From assembly GCF_026210795.1 (NCBI RefSeq), contig NC_089441.1:4588001-4652000 (forward strand): a DNA stretch of 64,000 bases. Direction: 5' to 3'. Positions 1 through 12,031 of this stretch are shown in pieces. Below the pieces are notes generated by a model that was not told where the DNA came from, searched no databases, and saw nothing but the letters and a program-made list of their open reading frames with translations. This DNA comes from Rhizophagus irregularis. Its lineage: Eukaryota; Glomeromycota; Glomeromycetes; Glomerales; Glomeraceae. The first letter of the stretch is position 1. Each line of letters opens with the position of its first letter. Both the position numbers and the translations under genes were made by a program.

Positions 1-857
1 CTTTTAGTGGCAGGCGGTCTCCAAATTTCAGTTTCCGTCTGTGGTTCTTCAACGATTTCATCTTTCTCTAATTCATCCATCATATCTTCATCTTCATCTT
101 GTTGATTATGAGGATGAGGATGATGATGATGAGGAGGATGATGATGATGATGAGGGACAGATGTCAAAGGAGGTTTGAATACATGAATTTCAGAAACATT
201 ATTCATCATATTGTTAGATCCATTAGTTAAATAATCATTATTGTAATGAGATGAAGGAAAGAATTGATTACGTTGATCTTCAAATTCAACGGTGTATTCG
301 CGAGTATTAGCACTATTACTAGAAACAAGGTGTGTAAACGTAATCTTATTCGAGAATAAAAGTCCCCTTAATCCCACCTCATCAAGCACAGCTTTTACTA
401 TGCATAATAAACTAGCTAGCTTTAATGGAGATTCTTTACTTTTTTCTTTTAATACTTCTATAAGTCTAAGAGTTTGAGAGTCGCTAAGAATGTCAGCGAT
501 TGTAGGTTGTAAAAGTACAGAAGGGGAAGTAGAATTTCTACCAGCTTCTAAGGAAGCATTTTGAAAAGGACGTTTATTATTTTCACAAGACGCGAATTCA
601 ACAACACAAGATTGTCCTTTGAACTCAAACGCAACTGATTTTTTATTACCAAACACGCTTTCGGGGAAATAGGGCTTGCCTAACACGTATCTTATAACAT
701 TTAGAATACTCGCTAGCGAATAAGCTGACACAAATGATTTCTCTCGTAATATTTCAGCTGCTTTTAAAAGTTGTACGTCCGTTACGACGTCGGCTATAGT
801 CGGACGCACGTTTAATGGTGAGGAAGAAGTAGTGGTTGTGTTTGTATATTCTCGCAT
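1..857 (-). CDS. Hypothetical protein with duplicated domain and His-rich tail (partial at window edge)
   Basis: An open frame of 285 codons runs from an ATG at 857-855 off the left edge of the window without a stop, so only the N-terminal part is seen. The protein starts MREYTNTTTT. A block at about residues 15-75, with PTIAD then LKAAEILREK and YSLASILNVI, recurs at about 115-175 as PTIAD, LIEVLKEK and LKLASLLCIV, so one mostly helical domain of about 60 residues has been duplicated. Residues 236-250 are almost all His and Pro, followed by an acidic stretch (DEDEDMMDE). Codon use is balanced and GC is visibly higher than in the flanks, which supports a real gene. I recognise no family. No signal peptide or membrane segment is visible. 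It is divergent from the next gene. A poly-His stretch can bind metal, but that is only a possibility here. Confidence 0.75.
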   Translation of the reverse strand, partial: MREYTNTTTTSSSPLNVRPTIADVVTDVQLLKAAEILREKSFVSAYSLASILNVIRYVLGKPYFPESVFGNKKSVAFEFKGQSCVVEFASCENNKRPFQNASLEAGRNSTSPSVLLQPTIADILSDSQTLRLIEVLKEKSKESPLKLASLLCIVKAVLDEVGLRGLLFSNKITFTHLVSSNSANTREYTVEFEDQRNQFFPSSHYNNDYLTNGSNNMMNNVSEIHVFKPPLTSVPHHHHHPPHHHHPHPHNQQDEDEDMMDELEKDEIVEEPQTETEIWRPPATK

Positions 858-1481
858 ATTTTTTGGTTTACTATTATTATTATAGGCTGTTAAGAAAAAA
901 AAAAAATATTTCGTGGTATTCCAGCCCACGTCTATGTATAAAGAAGTTTTTGTCTATTTTCTTTTTTTTTTTTTTAGTCTCTTTTATGAGAAATATAAAA
1001 AACCGCAAACTAAAAAAAATTATGAGAGAACAAAAATTCTAACGGGCGGTGCCGTGCGGTGCGGAGGTCATAAATACTGTTTAAAATAGAGTTTTTTTTT
1101 TTACTTGAACTGAAAAAAATAAGCCTTCTTTGTATGACTCTAAGTTCGGCCCGTTTCTCCGGATAGGATTGGATCATCATGACGGAAAACCGCCGAATAA
1201 ATTTTACTCAAGATGTCATTTGATAACTTTCGTAACCTTCGGCACTAAAATCGGAATTCGTACAACGAATAGATGTCGGAATCAATATGAACTTCATCCC
1301 CCATCTTGAATGTTTTTATATAAGCGCATAAAAAAAAGGTCCATTTTTAATACAAACTGTTCCCAATTGGTTTTGAGCTACCCAAATATGAAACATGATC
1401 CCGAGTTACATCGGTCACGAGATGAAATTGTTACTGAAAAATTTTTTATGATTCAGAAACTTTTTTAAATAAAAAAAAAAA
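858..1481. promoter_or_regulatory. Divergent intergenic region between the 5' ends of two genes
   Basis: The minus-strand gene starts at 857 and the TMEM223-like gene at 1482, so this 624-bp gap must hold both promoters. It contains A- and T-homopolymer runs (about 893-907, 961-977, 1092-1102) and a short GC-rich patch at about 1040-1070. Such runs often keep nucleosomes off fungal promoters. I see no clear TATA box or factor site that can be assigned. A 68-codon plus-strand frame at 836-1042 is low-complexity and is not taken as a gene. Confidence 0.4.
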
Positions 1482-2636
1482 ATGTTCAAAAAACTGCCAA
1501 TTTATTTTATATCAAAACGACCAATTTGTACAATTAATTCTAAGGAATGCTTCATGAAAAATTTCGATATCAAATGTAAACTTTCTTTGAAGTTTTTATT
1601 ATAACAACAATTTAATTTGCGTTATATTTATTTATTTATTTAATTTGCAGATTTTAATACACGAATTATATCAAGATTATACCAAACAAAGCCATCAAAA
1701 AATGATTTTGCATCTACTTCCACTAATACAAAAAAATCAAATTTTACCAAGATAAATGAAGAGCGTGTGTCGTCACTTTCACTCAAAGAATCAGTTAAAA
1801 CTTTTAATGATCGATTAAAAAGAGGAGATGTAGTGATTTATAGAGCACCGGAAGATTCAAACAAGTTCTTTTGGTGGTGGCATATTGCCGCTTTCTTACA
1901 ATTAATATTTTGGTACTTTTAAATTTTTTTTCTTTTTTTCTTTTAAGAATTCTTTGTATCTGATAAATTTTTTCTCATGAATCAGGGTAAATTTGGCTGA
2001 ATTGTCATGGAGATATCAACAAAAAAAAAAAGAAGTGTAAGTAAAAAAGTAAAATCGATCAATTTTTATTATCTAATATGCGATTTATGACCTTAATTTT
2101 CAAAAACAAGTCAGGAATCCAGCACATTTCTTGATAAATACAAACCAATCATGTATGTAGCATCATATTTATTTGCAGGACTTGGAATTGGTGCAGCAAT
2201 GTTTGCAATTCCTGCTAGGTAATATATAATTAATTACATCTTTTCTTTTAAATTTACGGTAATATTTGCTTATTATGACAGATTTAAATTTATAGGAGTA
2301 TTCTAACTATGATTATATTAAAAAATGGAACAATGGCAAAGATTATAACAGGCAGAAAATATCGATGGGGCAGAGAAAAAAAGATTCCCGTAAAAAAGCT
2401 GTATATAAATCAATCTGTGTGTAATAACAAAGGTAGATTTTAAGAAGTGATGTTTATAATCTATATAAATTTTAATAGATTACATATTATGCTAAATAGG
2501 ATCAGGGAAAATGATAAGTGCTTTATTTTTACGAAGTGAATATGAAAAAATGGCATATATGCTAGAGAGATCAGGTAAGTTTGAGAATCCTAGGATATTT
2601 GATTTATTATTTTATAAAAATCCAAAAGGTAAGTAA
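1482..2636 (+). CDS. TMEM223: TMEM223-like mitochondrial inner-membrane protein (six exons)
   Basis: Exons at 1482-1575, 1651-1912, 1986-2036, 2111-2218, 2296-2432 and 2500-2636 join in frame through GT-AG introns of 63-77 bp to give 262 residues ending in TAA. The first 40 residues are rich in Lys and Arg with few acids, as in a mitochondrial presequence. The TMEM223 layout follows: RGDVVIYRAPED before a first membrane segment (about 104-123, ending LIFWVNLAELSW), a second segment at about 149-171 with GLGIGAAMFAIPARS, then the matrix-side strand ILKNG and near the C-terminus GKFENPRIFD, which matches the conserved GHFPN..LFD end of animal TMEM223. Family members (TMEM70/186/223 group) help assemble respiratory complexes; human TMEM223 acts in cytochrome c oxidase expression. 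The exon structure is my prediction; the family call is strong. It converges with the next gene, 177 bp apart. Confidence 0.82.
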
Positions 2637-2748
2637 TTCTAATGTGGTAAGCATTCACTGTTTATATTAAATACACTTATTTTATATTTTAAGAAAATAA
2701 ATTGATTGAATTTGTTGATTATAACGAATATTTCCTATTTCTTTGTGT

Positions 2749-2780
2749 CATATATATATATATATATGTATATATGTATA
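2749..2780. repeat. TA microsatellite between convergent genes
   Basis: An almost pure (TA)n tract lies in the 177-bp gap between the convergent stop codons of the TMEM223-like and CHCHD5-like genes. It probably falls in the overlapping 3' untranslated regions. Confidence 0.7.
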
Positions 2781-2813
2781 CCAACATTCCGGTAGCTTTA
2801 ACTATAATTATCG

Positions 2814-3203
2814 TCACTTGCCTTTTTTATTGATTTTAGCAGCAACGTTTTCGGTACAATCATATAAATCTCTTAATAAACTAATACAATATTTTTCTGG
2901 ATTAGTCTCATTTTCATTTAAACACTTTTCGAATGCTTGTATTATTTCATTACATTGTTCTTTAATTTGTTTTAGTAATGGATTACTTGATTTTTTAAAA
3001 AAATGAAAGTAAATATATAATAAATTTTATATTATTTTATCACTTTAAAAACACGGCACTTACTTATCTTCGGAACATTTACTTAATTCGTTTTTTTCCT
3101 TTTGACAATTATACCGTTCCTTTGGATTATTTTCTATACATCGTTGATATAATTCTAATTGAGTTGAACAATGTTTGATCACAAATTCAAGTGTTGATTC
3201 CAT
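2814..3203 (-). CDS. CHCHD5: CHCHD5-like intermembrane-space protein with two CHCH domains
   Basis: Exon 1 (3203-3064) and exon 2 (2985-2814) join across a 78-bp intron with a GTAAGT donor and an AAG acceptor. The product has 103 residues, close to the 110 of human CHCHD5. It carries four CX9C motifs: C12/C22 and C33/C43 form the first twin motif, C58/C68 and C80/C90 the second. The linker NPLLKQIKEQC matches the family linker between the two CHCH folds. Such proteins lack a cleaved presequence and are trapped in the mitochondrial intermembrane space by Mia40-driven disulfide formation. The role of CHCHD5 itself is little known. The intron splits the gene exactly between the two CHCH domains, as expected from domain duplication. 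The family call is strong. Confidence 0.88.
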
Positions 3204-6200
3204 TATTCAATTAGAATTTTATTTGTTTTATTTAGATCGATTATTGAAAATTTTTTTTTAGACAAGTCATTGTGATTTTTAGGGGTTAATTATCAGGGGC
3301 ATTTTTCTTCCCATTGACTCGTAACACAGTTTATAGATCAACAATAATATTCAATATCGAAGGTAAGATGGCGTTGAGGCTTCCGGTCATAATGATAATC
3401 AAACTCTGTAAATCACTTCTTTTTTAAACAGTAAACTTTCTCAAGATACCGATCGAGATATCAATTTGGATATCGGAAAGAATTTTTTTTTTTACTCATT
3501 TTATTTACGGAATGCGGAATTATTTATCCTGTTAGATTGTCCGTTTTTAGGTCGGGAATTACTTTATTCCACTCCATTTCCTTTTTTGACTCGCTTATTT
3601 TGAAAATTGTAATAAATCGGAGATTATACGGATATAAAACGTTTTCAGTTTATCATTTTTACCCGTTATTTCGGTAATTCTTAGATCGGCTAAATATTTT
3701 AAACAAAATTTCATTTTTCTTGTTTGACCTATTAATCATTATGATCGATCTTTTTAAAAATTTCATTTAAATGTATAATGAACAAATGAAAATGGAAATT
3801 CAACAATGTAACGTACAATCATAATGAGAATTATTTTCTTTTTAGAACATTCCGTTCAGATTAATGAATCAATTTGAAACAAACATGATACAATTGAAAT
3901 ATGTTTAAAGAGGAAGATCATTACTGTGTAATTTAAATATTACAGTCTTTTATCTGAAAAATAAAAATGTTCAAAATAGTATAATAAGGATTATTTACTA
4001 TATAACTTTATGGAATGATTTTATATTGATTCTTACATATTCACATATGAAAACTGGTCTGAATATAATTAGATTTGCAAAATTTTCTGACATTTTATTA
4101 CAGGTCATTACAATCGACTCCAACCCCTTAAAACAGTATGCGCTCAAGGTAATACAATACGTGATAGGTCTAAGCCTCTAAGGTAAAATACCATTTACAA
4201 GAATTTCTAAGGTAATAACAAAACCATTTTAATAATTATAAGTCATGTAACTAGTGTTTTTCACCTATTGGCTACTGGTTAATGTAAAATTGCTCTTATT
4301 TATAATTACTTTAACAGTTAATTTCAATTTATTACAATTATAAATAAATTTGTAGTTTTTTAAAAAATTAAATTAATAATTCAAACCATTTTGATAGTAA
4401 TCATAAAAAAAAATGAAAATTTTTATTTCACTAACTAAATTTAAATATTTATAATTCTGGCCATCCTATAAAAAATTTTATCCATTATTTCTGTAAAAAT
4501 TCTGTAAAAATGAGCCTTTTCACAGATCTATTTACATAAAATGTAAATAATTCAATAAATTCCATGATATAAGGTTATTATAATTCTGGAAATATGAGTC
4601 TTTTATGGAAAAAAATGGAAAATAAAAAATGTATTGACTTTTTTACAAGGCCAACATTATATAACTACTCAATTTTCTGTCTTATGATATATAAATTATA
4701 ATTAACTTTTATACTAATAATAGTAAATTATTAGCATATAATTAAAATTCTAATCAATTTAATTCAATTTAGTTTAGTATTAATGATAGTTTTAGTAATC
4801 ATTAATATTTTTTTTTTTATTTACCCTCATAGGAATCGATATTTTATTATAGTAGTTAGTCTATATATTTATAAATATAAACCTCTAAAATACCCTATTC
4901 AACCAGCAAATGTTTCCAATAAGCTAGTAATTATTAATATTAATACTGATAATAATTACTAAAAATTAAACTAATTATATTATTTTTATTAAATTTATAC
5001 AAAAATAATAAAATTACATTTTTTATTAAATTACACTATTTATTAAAAATGATTTTATAACATTTTTATTAAATTACTTATTAAAAATGATTTTAGAATT
5101 TTATGATTTATTATATTAGTGATGCATCACACCCTTTTTTTATTTGTATCACATCCCTTTCTCTTTATTTTTTATATATATTTCAAAAACTAAATTTTTT
5201 CAGTTATAAAAAATATATTTTTTAGACTTTAATATATTTTAATTTTACATAATGCAATATATCATAGTAAAAATGCTGCTTAAAACTATTTTTCAGTTTC
5301 TGAAACTACAATTAAATCTAAAACTAAAACTAAAACTTATTTGAAATTCTGAAACTATTCCAAAACTTCTAAAACTATTTTAAACCTCTCAAAATTAGTT
5401 CAAAACTTCTAAAACTAGTCTGAAACTCCTAAAACTATTACACAGATTTTAAAAAAAATATTAGTAAATATTTTTTATCATAAAAATAAAAAACTGATTA
5501 ACTATATAGATGTCTAACTGTATATACTTTTATTGGTACTATTAACTTATATAATAGATTCTGTGTTGTGACTAAACACTTTTTCATATTCTCTCACATT
5601 TGTTTTAAAAAAAATAGAAAATAAAAATTAATATGTTTCTTTCAAATTTATATGCAAAATTAATAATCTGCAAATTTTTGTAACACAATTTGTGGTTCAA
5701 GCAAAAAAGCTTTTGAGTTGATGATTACTACTTCAGATTAATTAGATCAGTAGAATACCACTATTCTGCTAGTTCTATTGAATTAGTGATCGTCTATTAA
5801 TACAGGTCAAAAGGTATTATTCCAAATTTCAAAAAATGCAAATTTTACATTTTCCTGAAAAATAGAGTGTAATTATAAAAAATGCTGCATTATATTGAGC
5901 AATTTTTTGAAATACTAGTATTGCAAATTTTATGAAAATTTGGAAAAATACTTCATAACATTATTATAATATTGTCAATTAAAATTAAAATTTGCTTTTT
6001 TTTTGTCAAATATTTCCAAATAATGCATTTTTATAAAAATTCTGCATTTTACCAGGACTCCGGATATTACATATATAACTCAGTGGCAACTTTTTCACAA
6101 ATTGACTTAAATTTCACAAAAAAAAAAATCAGTTTTTTGTGATTATCTCAGTATCTAGTGGTCTGATTTGTACAAACATTTTTTTGTTTTTTAGCTTTCA

Positions 6201-7108
6201 TCGAGCTCTACAAAATAAAAAAATCTGCATGAATCGGATCACTGGATACTGAGATAATCACAAAAAATGGAAAATAAAAAAAGAGCAAATTGGGTCTTTT
6301 TTAGCAAAAAGTCAGTTGTGAGTTTTATAAGAGATGTCCAGGGTCTTGGTTTAGATCTATGATATTTATTAACTTACAGATGTATAAGGTTTTGAGGTGA
6401 AGTTCGATTCCTCAACATATTTAATGTATTGACTGGTGAATTCTGAATGGCTGATGTAATATAGGAAGGATCCTATACCCTTAACTTACTATCCTGATAG
6501 TACTATTACATTATTAAGATTAATAACTGTAATGAATTGAAATGTAATTGCTAGCTTATAGCTGTTTTAATTGAATTAAACCATATAAGTTAAAACTACT
6601 ATAAGGTTTTCGAGATATTCATACCATTACATCTGTCTGTACAAACTGATTGTCCCTAAATTGCAGAGTTTACTTTATAGTTTAAATTCTTACTGTACTT
6701 AATATATTATGCTAAAATGCCTAATTAAAAATGACTAAAATGCATTCAACTTAATATGGTATTATAGAAGTATAAGAGGATAGTTGTTCTATCTAGACTT
6801 TTAAAGTAGGGTTAAATGCTATAAACTATACCTTTGTGAGTTCTCTGTAAAAATACTTACCAAAACTAATTTTTTAAAATTTTAAAATTCAATTCAAAAC
6901 TATTTTTTATAATAAACTTAATTGCTAAAACTGTTTTTATGCTTTTCTGAAACTAATTATAATTTAGGAAAGTTTTAGATTTACCAATTTTTTCATTAGA
7001 AATAAAGTTTTTGAATTTTGAATTTTTGAATTTTATTATTAAATGAGTTTTAGATAGTAACATTAATCTTTTAGTCAGCTACTATAAAATGATTGAAGGA
7101 TTCACTAA
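3204..7108. other. Gene-free AT-rich region
   Basis: No convincing frame is seen on either strand. The sequence is AT-rich with short recurring motifs such as AAACTTCTAAAACTA at about 5300-5430. A stretch at about 4920-5460 resembles 7800-8100 in the same order, so they may be diverged copies of one repeat. One clear inverted repeat is listed separately. Confidence 0.5.
6133..6267. repeat. Inverted repeat, probable MITE core
   Basis: About 34 bp starting TTTTTTGTGATTATCTCAGT at 6133 return in inverted form ending near 6267, with two or three mismatches and a spacer of about 65 bp. This is either a short nonautonomous element or the conserved core of a larger decayed one. Confidence 0.6.
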
Positions 7109-7333
7109 GACCCAATCTACTATTAAGATAGGTCACCCTCCTGTAGCCCAGGTAAGGTTTACATATAAAACTCTTTAAAGATCCTACTATAAAAGGAAAT
7201 TTTATGTTACATTGTTATGATTTTTTTCCTTTTTAGTCAATTAACCAATAGAATTTAAGCAAATTCTAAGGTAAGATTTCATATGAAAGTGAAATTTCTA
7301 CTAGTAATATATCTTAGTAGTAGGCGGGGTTCT
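7109..7333. mobile_element. MITE with about 20-bp terminal inverted repeats (copy 1)
   Basis: The left end AGACCCAATCTACTATTAAG pairs with the complement of the right end (AGAACCCCGCCTACTACTAA) at most positions. The flanking repeats are GATTCACTA and AATTCACTA, eight of nine bases identical, so an 8-9 bp target-site duplication is likely. A shorter relative lies at 62941-63102. The TSD length fits a hAT or Mutator type. Confidence 0.7.
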
Positions 7334-8104
7334 AATTCACTACTTGATTTACTTTATACATTAAGAAAACACTTCTAAAAAGTATTAAAAGTATTAACAA
7401 AAAAAAAATATTTAGTTTAATATAATATTTAATAACCAATCAAATGAACTTTTTGCAATAAAAAAAGAAAAACCTACCAGAAAAATTAAATTTATATTTA
7501 TTTATTAAAATACTTTAAATATTATAATTTATTTAGAATTAACATTAATTAAAAAATTTTATTTTAACAGTTTTTTCCTTTTCTATTGTAAAGATCTCAA
7601 ATTATAAATTATATAATTTATTGAGTATAATATAAAATTTTAATTATTTTTTTCCTTTAATGATTATATATGTATAAATTTTCTAATAAAAATAGGAATT
7701 TTCTAATTATCGCTGAAGGGTAATGATCACTAGTTACTAAAATTATGATAATTGATTAGTTAGCATTAAAAAATATAATATTGGTAAAAATTGATAATTC
7801 TGATTAACAATAATGATCATCTTAAAATCTAAAAATGATATAAAATTATTTTTAATAATTTAATAAAAGTAATATAAAATCATTTTTAATAAGCAATTTA
7901 ATAAAAATAGTATAAAATCATGGGTTTTATTTTTTATTGTATTGTAATATAAAGATACTGCCTAAAATTTAGTAGTTTCTGAAATTATCAAATCTGAAAC
8001 TAGTAAAACTAATCTAAAATTGATAAAACTAATCTGAAAATATTAATTAATCTAAAATTAATAAAATTAATTAAAATTAATAAAAAAAATTCAAAATTAG
8101 TAAA

Positions 8105-8896
8105 AATTAATTCGTGATCTGTTTCTGAACCAATGAAAACTACTAATAAATTTCAGGGAACTGGTTTTACAAATTAATTATCACTTAAATGGCTTTTGAG
8201 CTGATTTGCCCAGAATTTTTTTTTTAAATGTTATAGTATAATAATGCTCTGAGTATATTGAATAATAAATTTGCATCGTCAAATATTAATATCACAAGTT
8301 TGATCAACATATACTTACCATTTAAGGCTACGTTGTTATACAAATTGGCAATATTGCTTAAAAAGTAACCAGCCAAATTTGTATTACAACTCAGCTGAAA
8401 AATAGTATAACCAATTGCTTAAAACTAAGGGAATCAGGATCCATCAAAAATTTTTACATTGAATGATTAGTTGAAAAATTTTTTCTTTAGTGATACTATA
8501 TTCTGTCCTTTAAAAATGCCATAATTATTCAATACAAGAGGTGGGACAATTACAAAATTGATATTTTTTTATTAAAATGTTATTTATTTGCTGGTAAATA
8601 ATTTATTTAAAGATTATAAACAAGAAAAAACAAAAAAAAAGTATTAAAATTATTTATTTCTATTAAACACAGGTTGTTAACTTATCATATTATATTTTGT
8701 TTATATTAAGCGGTGTATCTAGTAATTTTGCAGTTCTTTTAAACTACTTTTCTTTAATAATTTGTAAGTTTATTTTACATTTCCTGTGTGCTATCTATTG
8801 CTCTTATCTGAATTTCCCACTAAATTAATTTGCAAAATAATTTTCCAAAATGTACTAGTAGATTTCACTAGTTTGGAGACAGATCACGAATTAATT
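8105..8896. mobile_element. Nonautonomous element with long terminal inverted repeats
   Basis: The left end AATTAATTCGTGATCTGT is exactly inverted at the right end (8879-8896), and similarity continues inward for roughly 80-90 bp with scattered changes. The 0.8-kb interior has no coding frame. No clear target-site duplication was found, so the exact outer boundary is uncertain. Confidence 0.65.
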
Positions 8897-9120
8897 ATTG
8901 TAATAAAAAATGTTGCAAAACATTTTTATAATGAAAAACTGTTACAAATAATTTTTATTTTTTAATTTAAAGAAAAAAACATTCTGCAACAGTTTTTATT
9001 ATAAAAAATGTTGTAAATAGTTTTTTATTATTTTATTTAATAAAAAACTATTGTTATTCTTTAAATTTAAAGAAAAGTCATTTTGCAACAGTTTTCAATT
9101 GTTAAGAGAAAACTATACTG

Positions 9121-9217
9121 ATAAAAAAATGATTTATCCTACACATATTTTGCATATATCTTACATTTTAAGTACCTAATATGTGTAAAATATATGTAGG
9201 ATAAATCATTTTTTTAC
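9121..9217. repeat. Inverted repeat (small MITE)
   Basis: Left arm AAAAAAATGATTTATCCTAC and its complement at about 9196-9217 enclose a short AT-rich loop in which the similarity continues with a few changes. The right end reads CTAGTG outward, which would fit the CAC-ended elements seen elsewhere in the window, but the left end does not match well. Confidence 0.55.
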
Positions 9218-9222
9218 TAGTG

Positions 9223-9837
9223 CCATTTTTTAGTAATAATTTTTAATTAATAAAAATGTTGAAAAATATTTTCTGCAAAATTGATAGCTATATAGAAACT
9301 TTTACTATAATGTAATTATATAAAGATTTTTTTATATAATAATTATATATATTAGTACTTTCCAAAGTTATGTTTATATAGAGGAATTTTATATGATATA
9401 AATAAATAATATGTTTTTATAAATCTTGAAAAATGTTATATGTAATAATATGAAGATGTATTTACTTCTGATTACTATGCAATGTCAGGACTATAAATCT
9501 AATATTTTTATTTGAATCAGTCTAGTATTTAAGTGATAAATATGAAGAATCTTTATGATTAGGAAGACGCAATGATTAGATAATTGTTGTACTATTATCA
9601 TTAATTTGGTTTGAAGTGATAACTAATATCGAAAATGTTAAGCTGACTAGTTGTAGCAAAAAGTCAAACAATCAAGATTATAAATGTTTCAATAATATTT
9701 ATAACAAAAAATATATCTATTACTAATAATTTTCAATAGAAAATTAGCAATAAAAATATAATTCTAGTAAAATAATATAAGAGTTTTTTAAGCATACTAA
9801 AAATATATTAAACAAATAATAATAATTAATAAAATAC
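9223..9837. other. AT-rich intergenic, no gene seen
   Basis: No open frame, RNA gene or clear repeat stands out. The stretch ends at the target-site duplication of the LINE insertion. Confidence 0.5.
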
Positions 9838-9948
9838 AAAGATAGAACGCAAAATTCAGACCAGTTATAAAGGTAATCAAACATAAAGCGCAGTTCCCTA
9901 CTAGTTGTCACGATCATAATATTCTCCTACATTCAGCACAAGGCAAGT

Positions 9949-10737
9949 TAAAAAACTTATGGAAAAACCAAATAGCCGCGCAGATTACAGAGCTCCTAGT
10001 AGCTCTAAATGCACAAACTAAGCAGGCAGACATACTCAAAATGAGATTAAAAAAAGAACAATTAACGTTGAACATAACATCGTGTATCTTAATGATCGAC
10101 CCCGACGTCACAGCTTCGAATAAGATGTCGAACAATCATGCGTACAACGTGGAAGGAAAGCACACGACTATTTGTTTAAATTCCATCCGTTAACAGAAAG
10201 TAAGAATAGAACATACCAATAATCGGTCCAAATACGGTAGACTTCGTATACAAACAAGCAACAATGCAGAAAAAAGATAGCGAACTCATTATAAGAAAAG
10301 CAGCGACGCTCTCCATACACAGAATCTTGCAACTCTTGAATTATGACGCATCAAACACAGTCACATGGTAGCAAATATGCGATTTTAATAGGAGACAAGC
10401 AAGAGGAAGGACTCCAAAATGGTTTGTCACGCTATTAAGCCTAGTACAACAGTCACCTCAATTTAAAGACTTTTGTAAGATAAGTGTGAAGTCCGTTACC
10501 TCAGAAAGCGAGTCAGGAATGGATAGAGAAATTTTAATTAACCTTCAAGCAATTAAAATGACAAAAAAAGTTCCATCCACAGATGGCAGAAAAAAGGAGT
10601 TTGTTTATACACAACAGGATCACACGCTAGTAATAGGACAAATTAATAAAAAGAACTGGTCAGGAAAGCATACAATGCAGCATTGGACTACTAATGTTGA
10701 TGACCAGAGAGATGACAATGGAGTAATAATTATATAA
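9949..10737 (+). pseudogene. Decayed LINE protein, segment upstream of RNase H
   Basis: Open stretches in changing frames read KLKNLWKNQIAAQITELL at about 9949 and later RGRTPKWFVTLLSLV near 10400, followed by an 83-codon frame at 10486-10737 (MKSVTSESESGMDREILI). These match the general style of the region between reverse transcriptase and RNase H in Rhizophagus-type LINE proteins. Stops and frameshifts break it, so it cannot be translated as one protein. Confidence 0.55.
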
Positions 10738-11000
10738 CGTTGCAGTGGTTGCACATTAAATGATAAAAGCGTTAATAAAGAAGTCACTCGTCTTATTTTA
10801 ATAGGAACCATTCAGATTTAGCTTGCATAAATAGGATCTCTAATTGCAAAAACATTCCCAATACTAAAAGTATCAAAGATGTTCTGGAAATTAGAAATTG
10901 TCCTGAGAAACAATATATTCCAAAACGGATACCTGGCCTTATACAAATACACGATTATGATACAGCCCTCATTCAAAATACATTATCAAATAAGGAAGCC

Positions 11001-11520
11001 GTGATACAACACACATTGATATTGCATCATTTAAGATCACTGTTCAACTCAACTGACATGATCAACATATATACTGATGGTTCATTGACAACTCAGTTTA
11101 ATGCGAATTCAAACACCTTTACAAAGCATACAAGGCACGTCATGATACTGAACGATAAAGAGGAGGTGATACTGGAATGTAAAGAGCTCAATTACAGAAT
11201 GGCCTTCATCCACACGTGCAGAACTAGGAGCCATCCTATCAGCTATACTTGTCCTACAAACAAGATAGAGAAGTAAACATTTTTACAGATTCTCAACCAG
11301 TGCAATAGACAGTATTAATCACACAAGAATAAATTTGACAAATGGAAAAAATAAAATACGAGTATGGTGTAAAAGTAATAACCACAGTATAGTCAAGCAG
11401 CATAATTAACCTTGTTGATAGCAAACACTTAGAGTTAAAACTAACAAAAGTAAAAGGGCATTCAGGAATCAAAGGCAATAAAGAAGCGAGACAGAGTAGG
11501 GAGAATGATACAGAAAGACT
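11001..11520 (+). pseudogene. Decayed RNase H domain of LINE
   Basis: The catalytic signature of type-1 RNase H can be followed through frameshifts. IYTDGSL near 11066 carries the first Asp. RAELGAILSAILVLQTR near 11215 carries the Glu helix. IFTDSQ near 11280 carries the second Asp. KVKGHSGIKGNKEAR near 11450 carries the His loop, and the last acidic position appears to be lost or shifted. In an intact element this domain removes RNA from the RNA-DNA hybrid. At least one frameshift and several stops separate the blocks. Confidence 0.75.
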
Positions 11521-11653
11521 AACTTGCATTACAATTAATGACTTTCACAACAAAAGGACTTAAAATATAATATATATTGGGATGGTAAAAGAGTTGATAG
11601 ACACATTAGGAAATTTATAGATAATATATGTGAGTCAGTGACTTAGAGGTAGC

Positions 11654-12031
11654 ATGATCCACTTTAATCGTGATACGCAACGAATTTTTCAATTTTTCAG
11701 ACAGACGTGTGTGATAGAAAAAAAAGTCACGTGGGCATTACTTAAAAAAAACACAGGTCTTAATTGTACAACATCAACAATAAATGACAGATTTATTAAG
11801 CACCTGAAACTGACAAATAATCTGTTACCAACTTTAGAGATTATGAAAGAAAGGAGATATGATCTATATGGAAATGTAAAGTGCAGAATGTGTCTTGAAG
11901 AAAATGAAGACAATGATCACATAATCTATTGTCAGCAACTTAGAGACAAATGGTTAATGGTGGCGAACAACACTATGCATAAATGTGATCAAATGCTTAA
12001 AGACTTGCTTTCGCAAGAGAAATATCTCTAA
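11654..12031 (+). pseudogene. LINE C-terminal zinc-type segment
   Basis: A 125-codon frame contains KCRMCLEENEDNDHIIYC, a C-x2-C...H-x3-C arrangement expected to bind zinc. It follows the RNase H piece, as in related LINE proteins. The same motif is recognisable at about 36107-36170 (CRFCLEKNEDDKYIIYC, with the His changed). The frame lacks the upstream domains in phase, so it is counted as part of a dead element, though it is open by itself. Confidence 0.6.

Noticed and set aside
2743..3006. 87-codon plus-strand frame.
   Set aside because: It is the antisense of exon 2 of the CHCHD5-like gene plus a TA repeat.
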